This document shows, piece by piece, positions 44,687-54,237 of a DNA stretch of 64,000 bases. Source of the DNA: Reinekea sp. G2M2-21 (GTDB lineage Bacteria > Pseudomonadota > Gammaproteobacteria > Pseudomonadales > Natronospirillaceae); NCBI RefSeq assembly GCF_015687175.1, contig NZ_JADPQG010000002.1, positions 682,001 through 746,000 on the forward strand. Reading direction: 5' to 3'. A program made the position numbers and the translations under genes. Below the pieces are notes generated by a model. It did not search any database and had not been told where the DNA came from. It was given only the letters and a program-made list of their open reading frames with translations. Position 1 is the first letter of the stretch. The number at the start of each line of letters is the position of its first letter.

Positions 44687-46732
44687 TCAGACATGAATCC
44701 CGTTATGTCTTAGCAGAGCATCGACACTCGGTTCACGTCCACGGAACTCTTTGAACAGTTCAGCCGCGGGCTTACTGCCGCCATTGGCCAGTATGATGTT
44801 TCGGAAGTCTGCGCCGGTTGTTTCGTTGAAAATACCTTCCTCTTCAAAGCGGCTGAAAGCATCTGCGCTGAGCACTTCGGCCCATTTATAGCTGTAATAA
44901 CCCGCCGCATAGCCACCACCGAAAATATGGCCGAATCCATTTTGGAATTTGTTCTCGGCAATGGCGGGCACCACCGCGACTTGTTCGCGCACTGAGTTCA
45001 GAATCTGCTGAATGCTGTTGGTGTCGAAACCATCGGACTTCATGTGCAAATGCATGTCGAACAATGAAAATTCCAGTTGACGAACTTTGGCCATCGCGCT
45101 CTGGAAATTTTTTGCCGCCAGCAATTTGTCGAGCAGGTCCTTTGGCAGGGGTTTGCCTGTTTCAACATGGCCGGAAATAAACGCCAGCGCTTCTTCCTGC
45201 CAACACCAGTTTTCCAAAAACTGGCTGGGCAGCTCGACGGCATCCCAGGCGACGCCATTGATGCCACTGACTGGTTTTACATCTATTTTGGTGAGCATGT
45301 GATGCAAACCATGACCGAATTCGTGGTACAGGGTGGTCAGCTCATCATGTGTCAGCAAGGATGGTTTGCCGTCGATCGGTGGTGTGAAGTTACAAGCCAG
45401 ATAGGCGACGGGAATCTGCGTTTGCTCGTCGTCGAGTTTCATCCGAGTGCGGCATTCATCCATCCACGCGCCGCCACGTTTGCCTTCGCGAGCGTACAGG
45501 TCTAGGTAGAACCGTGCGATGAGTTTGCCTTTCTCAAACACGTTGTGCAGCTGAACATCGGGGTGATAGGTTTCGTAGCCTTCGGCGGGTTCGAAGGTCA
45601 CATTAAACAGGCGAGTTGCGGTTTCAAATAAACCGACAACGGCTTTTGGTGCGGGGAAATAGGCACGTAGTTCTTCCTGCGAAATGCTATAGCGTTTTTG
45701 CTTTAATTTTTCGGAAGCATAGCTGACATCCCAGGGTTGCAGATCGGGCAACCCCAGTTCCGTCGCGGCAAACTCGGCCAGTTCAGAAAATTCCTGTTTT
45801 GCTTGTGGGTAGGCTTTGTCGGCCAGTTCATCCAGAAACTCGATGACGTCTTCGGGCGATTCCGCCATTTTGGTCGCCAGTGATACTTCCGCGTGGTTCC
45901 GATAGCCCAATAATTCAGCCACCTGTTGGCGTTTTTCGAGGATCTGCGTCATCACTGGACCGTTATCGAATTTACCGGCGTCAGGTCCTTGGTCGGAGGC
46001 TTTGGAAACATTGGCGCGGTAGACTTCTTCGCGAATCGCCCGGTTATCGGCATAGGTTAACACCGGTATCACGGAGGGCATTTCCAGCGTAATCAACCAG
46101 CCGCTTTTGTCTTTTTGTTTCGCGTATTGAGCTAATGTCGCCTTGGCGGAATCCGGTAAGCCGGCTAAGTCTGCTTCGTCAGTAATGTGCTTGCTCCAAC
46201 TTTGGGTTGCATCCAGTACCTGCTCCGAAAACTTTTGTTGTAATTGCGCCAGTTCGTTTGCCAAGGTGGCGTATTCTTTTTTTTGCGCTTCCGGTAGGTC
46301 GATACCGCTCAAGCGGAAATCGAGCAATGCTTTGCGAACCGCTTCCTGTTGAGGTTGCGATAGTTCGCTGAAGTCGTCGCGATCGTGAATTGCCTGATAC
46401 GCTTTGAATAACCCTTCATGCTGGCCCACCCAAGTGGAAAACTCCGTTACCATACCCAACGCCTTGCCGTAGGCTTCGCGTAATTCTGGCGAGTCTTTTA
46501 CGCCGTTCAGATGGCCGAAAACCGCCCAAGCGTTATCGAGTAACCGTTCTTTCTGTTCGATTGGGGCAATTACCGATTCCCAGGTAGCGGCAGCAGGGTT
46601 CGCCAGTACCTGATCAATAGTCGCTTTGATGTCTGCGATTAACTGTGTAATGGCCGGTTCTATTTCGCTTGGTGAAAATTGGTCAAATGCGGGTAATTCG
46701 TGATTCTGTAACAGGGAATTTTGTTCACTCAT
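44687..46732 (-). CDS. prlC: oligopeptidase A (M3 metallopeptidase)
   Basis: This 681-residue cytoplasmic zinc peptidase degrades short peptides, including cleaved signal peptides. The M3 zinc motif HEFGH with the preceding TLYHEFGHGLHHML is intact (about residues 470-475). The N-terminal LPAFDQFSPSEIEPAI and the C-terminal GGYAAGYYSYKWAEVLSADAF are characteristic of OpdA/PrlC, and length is normal. It is single and divergent from the GH79-like gene. Confidence 0.97.
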   Translation of the reverse strand: MSEQNSLLQNHELPAFDQFSPSEIEPAITQLIADIKATIDQVLANPAAATWESVIAPIEQKERLLDNAWAVFGHLNGVKDSPELREAYGKALGMVTEFSTWVGQHEGLFKAYQAIHDRDDFSELSQPQQEAVRKALLDFRLSGIDLPEAQKKEYATLANELAQLQQKFSEQVLDATQSWSKHITDEADLAGLPDSAKATLAQYAKQKDKSGWLITLEMPSVIPVLTYADNRAIREEVYRANVSKASDQGPDAGKFDNGPVMTQILEKRQQVAELLGYRNHAEVSLATKMAESPEDVIEFLDELADKAYPQAKQEFSELAEFAATELGLPDLQPWDVSYASEKLKQKRYSISQEELRAYFPAPKAVVGLFETATRLFNVTFEPAEGYETYHPDVQLHNVFEKGKLIARFYLDLYAREGKRGGAWMDECRTRMKLDDEQTQIPVAYLACNFTPPIDGKPSLLTHDELTTLYHEFGHGLHHMLTKIDVKPVSGINGVAWDAVELPSQFLENWCWQEEALAFISGHVETGKPLPKDLLDKLLAAKNFQSAMAKVRQLEFSLFDMHLHMKSDGFDTNSIQQILNSVREQVAVVPAIAENKFQNGFGHIFGGGYAAGYYSYKWAEVLSADAFSRFEEEGIFNETTGADFRNIILANGGSKPAAELFKEFRGREPSVDALLRHNGIHV

Positions 46733-46885
46733 AATCGGGTTCCTTTCTCGTTACTCAAAACTATAAGGGCAAAGCTCGCGTCTGCAAGGGAGCGGGGGCA
46801 AATTGACCAAACCGCGAAACGAGTTAGTGCTGTCATCTGTTCGACATACCGGTGTGCTATACAGCCTGCTTTTGCTGTGAATACG

Positions 46886-48370
46886 ATGATGGTTATGGCT
46901 TGGCACCGGCGGCGACTGATTTGGGGCGTCTTGTTGCTCTTTGTGGGATGGCTGATCGGCGTGGCAGTATTGTCGCAAGGACAGTCACGACAGGTGACAC
47001 TGATTTGGCGAGAGCCATCGTACCGCGTCAGTGCGGATTATCTGGGTGTTGCGATTGATGCTGCGATGCTCACCGAAGGGGAATGGTGGGCGAACTCGGA
47101 TTCACCGCCACGGCCATTGGATTTCAGCGACTCCGACCTGCTCGCTTGGACGGCTGTGTTGCAACCCGCCTGGTTGCGTCTTGGCGGCACCGAAGCCGAT
47201 AAACTGTGGCTGGCTGAGACAGGTGACGAACCGATTGGACCCCATTTGAATCGTGAACAGATCACGGAATTTCTGAGTTTTGCGCAGGCCGTTGGTGCTA
47301 AACCGTTTATAACTGCGAATGCCGGACCTTTAACGCGTGTTGATAATCAATGGCAGCCCGCCCAGTTGCAACGGCTCCTGAGTTGGTTGCCCCAGGACTA
47401 CCCAGGCGCGCTGGAGTGGGGCAACGAACCCGGCGCTTATTGGTTGATATTTGGGCGTGCTCATCAGATACCGTTCGCGCAGTTGGCCGATGAATATCGG
47501 CACGCCCGACAATGGATTCAACCGCGAAGTATTCCGCTCGCAGGACCGGCGAATGCCTTCTGGCCAGAAATTGGTGAGCCGCTCAAGCAGGTGTTTGGTT
47601 CGTCAAAAGACTTTTTGGCCGCCGGTGCGAAGCCGGATATTTTTACCTGGCACTATTACCCGACTCAGTCGAGCCGGTGTGGCGTGAAAACCGAAGGCGC
47701 CGATTGGGAAGGCCTGCTCGATACCGAAACCGTGGCGGAATTTGAAAAGCGGTCGCGCATTATTCAACGTTGGTTAACGCAATATTCACCGGACTCAAGG
47801 CAATGGCTGGGTGAGACCGGCCCGGCGCAGTGTGGTGGCAAAGCCAAATTAACCGACCGTTTTGGTGCGTCGTTGTGGTGGTTAACACAACTGGGCATTG
47901 CCGCTAAAACGGGCAACGAAACCATTATTCGTCAGAGTTTGGTTGGGGGCGACTATGCGCTGTTGCGATATCACCAACAATACTCGCCGAACCCGGATTT
48001 CTGGGCCAGCGTGCTCTGGCAGCAAAACATGGGTCCTGTTGGCGTGCCCGTGCAGGGTGCCCGCGATACACTGCATGCCTTCGCCCATTGTCACGCACGG
48101 TTGCCTGGCACTCTGACGCTGGTGGTGATCAACGCCGGCAAGCAATCGGTGAAAATCAACCTACCCAATGTCGCGTCCTTGACCTTCATGGACGTTACTT
48201 CACTGCAATTGGACAGCCGCTTTACCTTTGTTGAGCGCCAGCTGGCTGAAACCCTTAATTGGCACACACCAGACAACTTGCCCTGGCAGGCAAAAGCGCA
48301 GTGGCGTGCATTGCCGGGTTACAGTTACCGTTGGGTCTTGATCCCAAATGTTCCCCAATGTGGTGATTAA
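46886..48370 (+). CDS. GH79-like glycosidase (heparanase/beta-glucuronidase type), membrane-anchored
   Basis: The protein has 494 residues from ATG 46886 (adjacent ATGs at 46889 and 46895 are possible; no strong ribosome site). One N-terminal helix (about 9-28) would anchor it facing the periplasm. A TIM barrel follows with LRLGGTEADKLWL as in heparanases, acid/base E181 in GNEPGAYW and nucleophile E310 in LGETGPAQCGG. A C-terminal beta-sandwich is predicted (about 415-490). The family cleaves glucuronic-acid-containing glycans, but the exact substrate cannot be read. An extended upstream frame to 46721 would overlap the oligopeptidase start and has no family similarity. Confidence 0.82.
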   Translation: MMVMAWHRRRLIWGVLLLFVGWLIGVAVLSQGQSRQVTLIWREPSYRVSADYLGVAIDAAMLTEGEWWANSDSPPRPLDFSDSDLLAWTAVLQPAWLRLGGTEADKLWLAETGDEPIGPHLNREQITEFLSFAQAVGAKPFITANAGPLTRVDNQWQPAQLQRLLSWLPQDYPGALEWGNEPGAYWLIFGRAHQIPFAQLADEYRHARQWIQPRSIPLAGPANAFWPEIGEPLKQVFGSSKDFLAAGAKPDIFTWHYYPTQSSRCGVKTEGADWEGLLDTETVAEFEKRSRIIQRWLTQYSPDSRQWLGETGPAQCGGKAKLTDRFGASLWWLTQLGIAAKTGNETIIRQSLVGGDYALLRYHQQYSPNPDFWASVLWQQNMGPVGVPVQGARDTLHAFAHCHARLPGTLTLVVINAGKQSVKINLPNVASLTFMDVTSLQLDSRFTFVERQLAETLNWHTPDNLPWQAKAQWRALPGYSYRWVLIPNVPQCGD

Positions 48371-48422
48371 GCGGGTAGGTCTATATAATCGTGCGCTTCT
48401 TTTACCTTAACGAGGAGCCACC

Positions 48423-49139
48423 ATGCGTCCAAGCGGCCGTCAAAATGATCAACTGCGCGAGATCTCCATTGTTCGTCAATTCACCAAACATGCGGAAGGT
48501 TCGGTGCTGGTGAGCTTCGGCGATACCAAAGTGATCTGTACCGCCAGTGTGGAAAGTGGTGTCCCCCGCTTCATGAAAGGTCAGGGCAAAGGCTGGGTTA
48601 CTGGCGAGTACGGCATGTTGCCGCGCGCGACAGGTACCCGTAACGGTCGTGAAGCTGCCCGAGGTAAACAATCTGGTCGTACCGTTGAAATTGGCCGGTT
48701 GATTGGCCGCTCGCTGCGCGCTTGTATCGACATGGAACTGCTCGGTGAGAACACCATTACCATTGACTGTGACGTGATCCAGGCCGACGGGGGTACTCGA
48801 ACCGCTTCCATCACTGGCGCGTATGTTGCCCTTGCCGACGCCGTTAACCAAATGCTGGCCGATGGCGTTCTGAAAAAGAACCCGATCAAACACAACCTGG
48901 CTGCCGTGTCCGTGGGCATCTGGAATGACACCGCCGTGTTGGATTTAGACTACGCCGAAGACAGCACCGCCGAAACCGACTTGAATGTGGTGATGGCAGG
49001 TAACGGTGGCTTTGTTGAAATTCAAGGCACCGCAGAAGGCGAACCGTTCCAGCCGGACCAATTACAGGCCATGTTGGCGTTAGCCGAGAAAGGCGCAAAA
49101 GAATTGTTCGAGATTCAAAACAACGCATTAGCGGTGTGA
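48423..49139 (+). CDS. rph: ribonuclease PH
   Basis: This 238-residue phosphorolytic 3'-5' exoribonuclease trims tRNA 3' ends. It shows the classic start [16 protein letters not shown], the [14 protein letters not shown] motif and the active-site [18 protein letters not shown] (about 117-134). Length is standard and the ribosome site is GAGG. It is 12 bases upstream of yicC and probably cotranscribed with it. Confidence 0.99.
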   Translation: MRPSGRQNDQLREISIVRQFTKHAEGSVLVSFGDTKVICTASVESGVPRFMKGQGKGWVTGEYGMLPRATGTRNGREAARGKQSGRTVEIGRLIGRSLRACIDMELLGENTITIDCDVIQADGGTRTASITGAYVALADAVNQMLADGVLKKNPIKHNLAAVSVGIWNDTAVLDLDYAEDSTAETDLNVVMAGNGGFVEIQGTAEGEPFQPDQLQAMLALAEKGAKELFEIQNNALAV

Positions 49140-49151
49140 TAAGGAACCCAC

Positions 49152-50015
49152 ATGACCTATTCCATGACTGCCTTCGCGCGTAAAGAACAAAGTTACGACT
49201 TCGGCACGCTGCAGATTGAAATTAAATCGGTGAATCAACGGTATCTGGAACCTACTTTTCGGTTGCATGAGACTGTTCGTCCGGCGGAAATGAAACTGCG
49301 CGAATTGCTCAAACAAAAAGTGAAACGCGGCAAGCTCGAAGTTAACGTGCGGTTCCATTTAGCGCATGGCGAGCAAAGCCTGGGCATCGACCAAGCCCGT
49401 TTAAATGCCGTAACCAAAGCGTTGGAAAAAATTCAGGCCACCGTGGATAACACCTCTTCCATCAACCCGGTTGAATTGCTGCAATACCCCGGTGTATTGA
49501 TCGATGCCGAGCTGGATGTGGAGGCGGTCAACAAGGAACTAATCAACCTTTATAACGACGCGTTGGATGACTTCCTGGCAGGGCGTGAACGCGAAGGCGC
49601 TGTTCTGGCTGCGGCCATTAAAGAACGTTTGGATGACATCACTACCATTGTCGCCGAGATCCGCAAAGAGGTCCCCGAATGGGTACAGACGTTCCGCGAC
49701 AACCTGCGTGAAAAAGCCAAGAATCTGGGTGTCGACCTGGACGCCGATCGTTTAGAGCAGGAAGTGGTGTTGTTGGCTCAAAAAGCCGACGTTGCTGAAG
49801 AGTTGGACCGCCTCGACGGTCACGTAAAAGAATGCTACAGCATTTTAAAACAGAAAGGCGCGGTTGGCCGTAAGCTGGATTTCTTAATGCAGGAATTCAA
49901 TCGAGAAGCCAATACCTTGGGTAGCAAGGCCACTAAAGAAAGCATTACCCGGAATGCAGTTCAGTTAAAAGTGTTGATTGAACAAATGCGCGAGCAGGTG
50001 CAGAACATCGAATAA
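49152..50015 (+). CDS. yicC: YicC-family endoribonuclease
   Basis: This 287-residue YicC has the N-terminal YicC_N domain starting MTYSMTAFARKE and including VNQRYLEPTFRLHETVRPAE, and the DUF1732 C-terminus (KLDFLMQEFNREANTLGSKA, about 245-264) that carries the catalytic region. YicC is known as an endoribonuclease affecting small RNA decay. It pairs naturally with rph in an RNA-turnover operon and is followed by a terminator. Confidence 0.98.
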   Translation: MTYSMTAFARKEQSYDFGTLQIEIKSVNQRYLEPTFRLHETVRPAEMKLRELLKQKVKRGKLEVNVRFHLAHGEQSLGIDQARLNAVTKALEKIQATVDNTSSINPVELLQYPGVLIDAELDVEAVNKELINLYNDALDDFLAGREREGAVLAAAIKERLDDITTIVAEIRKEVPEWVQTFRDNLREKAKNLGVDLDADRLEQEVVLLAQKADVAEELDRLDGHVKECYSILKQKGAVGRKLDFLMQEFNREANTLGSKATKESITRNAVQLKVLIEQMREQVQNIE

Positions 50016-50036
50016 TCGCACTTTTTCAGGTTAATG

Positions 50037-50073
50037 AAGCTACGGCAGTTTTTTGAGATTGTCGTAGCTTTTT
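50037..50073 (+). terminator. terminator after rph-yicC
   Basis: AAGCTACG and CGTAGCTT pair over 8 bp around an 18-base loop, then TTTT. It lies 22 bases after the yicC stop. The loop is long, so strength is uncertain. Confidence 0.7.
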
Positions 50074-50133
50074 ACTCTACGTTTTACCTTTCACTCTTCT
50101 CCATGTTTCACCACTGCCAGCAGGGGCGGGATC

Positions 50134-50871
50134 TTAATTACTCACGGTAAAATTCACGGTTCGGTGTTGAATGCTTTCTATTTTGCTGCCTCGGTCAAGG
50201 TTTGGGTCAACATCGCCAAATTGTCGACGTTCCAGAGTAACGAAGCCCTCACAAACACCCGAAGGCGTTGTCTCAAACAGGGTTAACATGTCTGAAACTT
50301 TTACGGTATGGTCGCCGTCATCCTCTACCGATACCGTAAACCCGAATTCCGTTTCGCTTCCGCACGCAAGCTCCCATGTAACATCCATGGTGTAACCATC
50401 GCCTAAGGCAGGCGACCAGGAAACGTCCAGGTTCTGATTCGCGACCAGATCGGCATTTACGACACTGGCCGTGTAAGGTGCTGGCAACATAACCGTAGAG
50501 GAGGGCGCGCTAACCCGTTCTTCTCGCATGAGGGCAACGACGAACTGCGCGTTAATTCTGGAGGAATTAATAGGCGTTTCGTAGTGGATTACACCTAAGA
50601 GTCGCTTTTTGCGAAGCGTCCGCTCTATACCATTGATATAAACCGTCAACGTATCCGACGGCGCCAAGTCAATATCGGGCGCATCAAGCCCTGTGCCATC
50701 ACTGAGCCAAGCTTTTACCGTGGACCAGCCATCGCCCTGTGTGCTTACTTCATACCTTGCATGAATGTCAGCAGTGGCGATATTGCTGGAATCTACAACG
50801 GAGCAACCACTGAGTGCTGCCAAAAATAAAAACGCTAAAAGTGCTGTCAGGTGTATTGAAACAGTTCTCAT
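50134..50871 (-). CDS. lipoprotein, unknown function
   Basis: This 245-residue protein has lipobox LSGC at about 20-23. The mature protein is beta-rich and acidic (HARYEVSTQGDGWSTVKAW ... DTLTVYINGIERTL ... LDVSWSPALGDGYTMDVTWEL), suggesting one or two Ig-like sandwiches, with a cysteine pair near 170/205 that could form a disulphide. No family is recognised. It is a single-gene unit at the start of the accessory region. Confidence 0.72.
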   Translation of the reverse strand: MRTVSIHLTALLAFLFLAALSGCSVVDSSNIATADIHARYEVSTQGDGWSTVKAWLSDGTGLDAPDIDLAPSDTLTVYINGIERTLRKKRLLGVIHYETPINSSRINAQFVVALMREERVSAPSSTVMLPAPYTASVVNADLVANQNLDVSWSPALGDGYTMDVTWELACGSETEFGFTVSVEDDGDHTVKVSDMLTLFETTPSGVCEGFVTLERRQFGDVDPNLDRGSKIESIQHRTVNFTVSN

Positions 50872-50967
50872 CTATATTCCTTCATAGTGATAGGGTGACT
50901 TTTAAAAACTGATAAAGGTTGCAGCAAGCGAGAAATTCAACACCCAATTGCCAGTGTTTGGGGATGT

Positions 50968-51381
50968 TCACTCAAGCCCCAAACGTTTGGCCATTTTAAC
51001 GTAGGGAATATCGCCCTTGAAGAACCGATTGCCTTCCGGCTCGAAACCAAATTTACGATAGAAGCCAAGGGCAGATTCTCTGGCATCAAACCAAAACAAG
51101 GACACCGTTTGTTGCGAGAGCTCTTCGAGAATATGGTTCAGCATCGCACTGCCAATACCTTGATTCTGGTGGCTTTCGAGTGTTGCAAATTTCCGCAAAC
51201 GTGCTTGATTTTCGTTCACAAAAACAGACGCCACACAAACCAGTATTTCATCAACAAAACAACCGTAGTGCGCAGCCTGTTCGTCACCCTCTACCTGGCA
51301 AAAAGTGCGCGGCTTGTCAGGCCATAACATTTCATGGCGGATGTCGATGGTTTGTTCCCAAGGTATACGAGCTATTTTCAT
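50968..51381 (-). CDS. GNAT-family acetyltransferase
   Basis: This 137-residue protein has the GNAT acetyl-CoA site LESHQNQGIGSAML (about residues 69-82) and a C-terminal ARESALGFYRKFGFEPEG typical of the fold's last strands. Substrate unknown. It is a single gene on the minus strand, like its neighbours. Confidence 0.88.
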   Translation of the reverse strand: MKIARIPWEQTIDIRHEMLWPDKPRTFCQVEGDEQAAHYGCFVDEILVCVASVFVNENQARLRKFATLESHQNQGIGSAMLNHILEELSQQTVSLFWFDARESALGFYRKFGFEPEGNRFFKGDIPYVKMAKRLGLE

Positions 51382-51462
51382 GTCAGTATTTCAGTGTATT
51401 TCCAGATTGAGTTCTTAAGAACGACAAGAGCCTCGTTGAAGTAGACATGCCGCAAAGGTCTT

Positions 51463-51990
51463 TTATTCACAAAGCATCCGATAGATTCTGAATTCTTCCG
51501 GAACCAGCATGAAGCCATCTTTTCCGGTATCCGACCCAATGTAGGTTAAGCCACATTTTTCCATAACGTGTCCGGAAGCGGGGTTACGGGATAGATGCTT
51601 TCCATAGATAGCTTTTAAGCTGAAACGCTCGATACAAAATTTAATCATCTCTCTACAGGCTTCTGTGCAATACCCACGGCCCCAATGTTCCACACCCAGC
51701 CAATAACCAAGTTCTGGATGCTCAGAACTCAAGTGTATCAGACTGATGCAGCCGATTAGCTCCCCATTTTCTTTTAAGCAAATTGCGTAGGTTACTCTGG
51801 ACTGATTCGCGAAATTTTCACCATGGGTTGAAATCCACTTTTCCGCCAAACCATCTGGATAGGGATGCGGAATGTTTGCCGTGGTAGAGGATACATCTGC
51901 GTTGCCCGCTAACCGCTGAACTTGATGAGCATCAGCGGACTCGAACGCCCGAAGTAATAGACGTTCAGTGGTGAGTGTTAGCTGCTGCAT
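51463..51990 (-). CDS. RimJ/RimL-type GNAT acetyltransferase
   Basis: This 175-residue protein opens LTTERLLLRAFESADAHQV, the RimJ/RimL class opening. It then has LGYWLGVEHWGRGYCTEACR (about 93-112, acetyl-CoA loop) and NPASGHVMEKCGLTYIGS. It acetylates an amine, possibly a protein N-terminus or drug; substrate unknown. A single gene. Confidence 0.9.
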   Translation of the reverse strand: MQQLTLTTERLLLRAFESADAHQVQRLAGNADVSSTTANIPHPYPDGLAEKWISTHGENFANQSRVTYAICLKENGELIGCISLIHLSSEHPELGYWLGVEHWGRGYCTEACREMIKFCIERFSLKAIYGKHLSRNPASGHVMEKCGLTYIGSDTGKDGFMLVPEEFRIYRMLCE

Positions 51991-52052
51991 CTGTTACCCT
52001 TAAACGTTTTTTTAGTGTTGAGCTGTTGTGGCAGTGCACCTGTGCGCAAAGT

Positions 52053-52760
52053 TCAGAATGCCTCTGCCAGATTGGCAGCAATGAGTTCGTTAACACTGAC
52101 TGCTCTTTCTTTTGCCGCTTCGAGGTTGCCTTGCTCTTTCAAAATTTTAGTCAATTGAGCTAAGTTTTTGGTTGCGGAAGGGTCTTTGTGTGCCGCGGCA
52201 TATTGCATCCAAGCATACGACTCGACAAAATCGTTCGGAACGCCCATACCTTGCGCAAACATCAGAGCGAACTCATTGACACTTGGGACGTGCCCATAGA
52301 CTGCTCCAATACGATATAAAGCGACAGCTTTCTCAGCCGACGGTTTTATGTCGAGCCATCCCTTTCGGTATATTTGGCCCAAGCGAAAAGAAGACTGATA
52401 GTCGCCCATTTTCGCTGCTTCACTGTAGTGAAAAAGAGCCTTTTTTGAATCGGCTTGCACACCATCGCCGTTTTGGTACATCAGCCCAAGGTTGGCATGC
52501 GATGCAGGGTATCCCTGGCTTGCGGCCCGTTCGAACAATTCCACTGCCTTGGCTATGTCTTTCTTTACGCCATGACCTTGGTAGTAAAGGCTCGCCAGTA
52601 AGTGGTCGCCAACAGGGTCACCCGAGTCAGAAGCTTCCTGAAACTCGTCAAGCGCAGTTGCGTAATTCCCCTCATTATATGCAGCGATACCCAGCTCGAT
52701 ATCGGCCCATACTGAGCTCGTTAAACTCAGCAATGCGCACACTAAACATTTCTGAATCAT
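52053..52760 (-). CDS. exported Sel1-repeat protein
   Basis: The protein has 235 residues from ATG 52760, placed by an AAGGA site 9 bases before it; two earlier ATGs are worse spaced. The signal peptide ends SSVWA-D (residue 18-19). Four Sel1/TPR-like repeats follow (LLASLYYQGHGVKKDIAKAV, ANLGLMYQNGDGVQADSKKA, FRLGQIYRKGWLDIKPSAEK, EFALMFAQGMGVPNDFVESY). Such repeats are periplasmic protein-binding scaffolds. Partners unknown. Confidence 0.88.
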   Translation of the reverse strand: MIQKCLVCALLSLTSSVWADIELGIAAYNEGNYATALDEFQEASDSGDPVGDHLLASLYYQGHGVKKDIAKAVELFERAASQGYPASHANLGLMYQNGDGVQADSKKALFHYSEAAKMGDYQSSFRLGQIYRKGWLDIKPSAEKAVALYRIGAVYGHVPSVNEFALMFAQGMGVPNDFVESYAWMQYAAAHKDPSATKNLAQLTKILKEQGNLEAAKERAVSVNELIAANLAEAF

Positions 52761-52963
52761 TCTATTCATTCCTTCTTTAGCTTGTATTTCCATGTAAGAA
52801 AACTAGATGTAGTAAGGTTTTTGGGGATCGTGATAAACCTACAATGACTAACTTTGCGATCATACTTTATCACTTTCTAGACCTTTCTGGAGCAAGGTCT
52901 GGGAACAATAAATAGATAATTGGCCGTTACAGAAGCCTCGGAATAGGGTCTTCGGTGGCAATG

Positions 52964-53515
52964 CTACCACTTAGGGAAACTTTCCTTGTCTACCCTCATT
53001 AGCACTTGAGTTTTGTCGCTGTAGAATTCATTGCTGTAAGTTTTTCTACACAAGCTTTTGGCATTAATAAGCTTTTGATATATTCTTTCGTGTTTTTCAT
53101 AGAAAGTAAAAAGGCAAGTTTCAATATCAGCTTTAAGTGCTTCTTCTATTGTTCCTTTTAGGAGGGCTCGCAATACTTTGAGTTGATTTCTAAATTCGGG
53201 TTCAACAGCGATGCGCCATGACGATGCAAGTCGCCTGCCTTCTTGTCGAATTAACTTAGTTTCCTCCGGAAAGAACTTGTCTGTGTGCACTCCAGCGGAA
53301 CTGTCAAATGTGATGGAGTTAGTTCCCACAATTTTATTATCAACTTCAGCAACTATTACCTTTGTCTCGGTAATGCCATCTAGTTCTGGAAAATGTACTA
53401 ACTGTCGCGTTTTCTGAATTTTACTGAGCCCCGCTTGTACAAAAGAATCATGGGTCAAGCGGTAAACAGATTCCATATCGGTTTCATTTGCTAATCTATA
53501 AAGTACTTCAATCAT
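52964..53515 (-). CDS. GNAT/FeeM-like acyltransferase
   Basis: This 183-residue protein resembles the N-acyl amino acid synthase (FeeM) branch of the GNAT fold: the N-terminal TDMESVYRLTHDSFVQAG, the central VAEVDNKIVGTNSITFDSS, then SSWRIAVEPEFRNQLKVLRALL in the place of the acyl donor site. Acyl transfer to an amino group is likely. The exact activity is unknown. Confidence 0.72.
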   Translation of the reverse strand: MIEVLYRLANETDMESVYRLTHDSFVQAGLSKIQKTRQLVHFPELDGITETKVIVAEVDNKIVGTNSITFDSSAGVHTDKFFPEETKLIRQEGRRLASSWRIAVEPEFRNQLKVLRALLKGTIEEALKADIETCLFTFYEKHERIYQKLINAKSLCRKTYSNEFYSDKTQVLMRVDKESFPKW

Positions 53516-54237
53516 CTAAAACTCGTACTACGTATCTATGGAGTGAGCGGAATTTAAGGAAGTGGGTAGCTATCGTCAACCGTAACAGATCAAGGAAAAT
53601 ACAGATATTTTTAGTCCTATCCAAAATTATTGTGTTCAAGTTTCTTAAAACATTGTTTGAAGTGTTAGCACTGGCTACTCATTTTATTTTTCCTTATTTG
53701 AATCTAACTTGTCTATTTTTATAAATAGGAAAAGCAAAGGAGTTGGAAGTATTGGCTGCGATAGGTCGGTAGGAGCCGTTGTAGTATCTGGAGTTGGCGT
53801 ATCTTGATTTGAAGTATCATTTAAGATGCTAAATACTGTTGGGTGAATATCCTATTTTAACTAAGTCGTCGCGGATATCGTTTAACGTAATAGCGTTTGG
53901 AATTGAACTTTGCCTTTTTACGAGGTAGCAGGAATTGCGGGGGTTTACAAATTAAGACAATGCTTAGGCTGCCAGAAGTTTCGGTACTTAGAATATAAAA
54001 AATTGGGTCTGGAATGGAGGGGTTCCATAGACATTCCGCTTCTCATCAATATAACCTCCTGCTGCCACTTATGGTACTAGAATTCCACCACTAATCTAAG
54101 GAGTACCGACACGCGTGATGGTCGTGTTACCTAATGCCACCTGTTAATTGCTAACCTTACATTGCAAAACTGATTGGAATGGTAAAAGCAATCAGAAAAA
54201 TGCCAAATTTTAATGTCTTCTTGGCCATTGAATGTTT
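53516..54237. other. 722-base gap without a recognisable gene
   Basis: AT-rich, no convincing frame on either strand, no clear hairpin terminator and no certain attC site. It may hold a decayed cassette. Confidence 0.5.

Noticed and set aside
48384-48389. TATAAT as the rph promoter -10 box
   Set aside because: No acceptable -35 box at 16-18 bases; not listed as a promoter.
53488-53724. 78-codon plus-strand frame
   Set aside because: Overlaps the acyltransferase start and has a mixed basic/hydrophobic composition typical of random AT-rich DNA.
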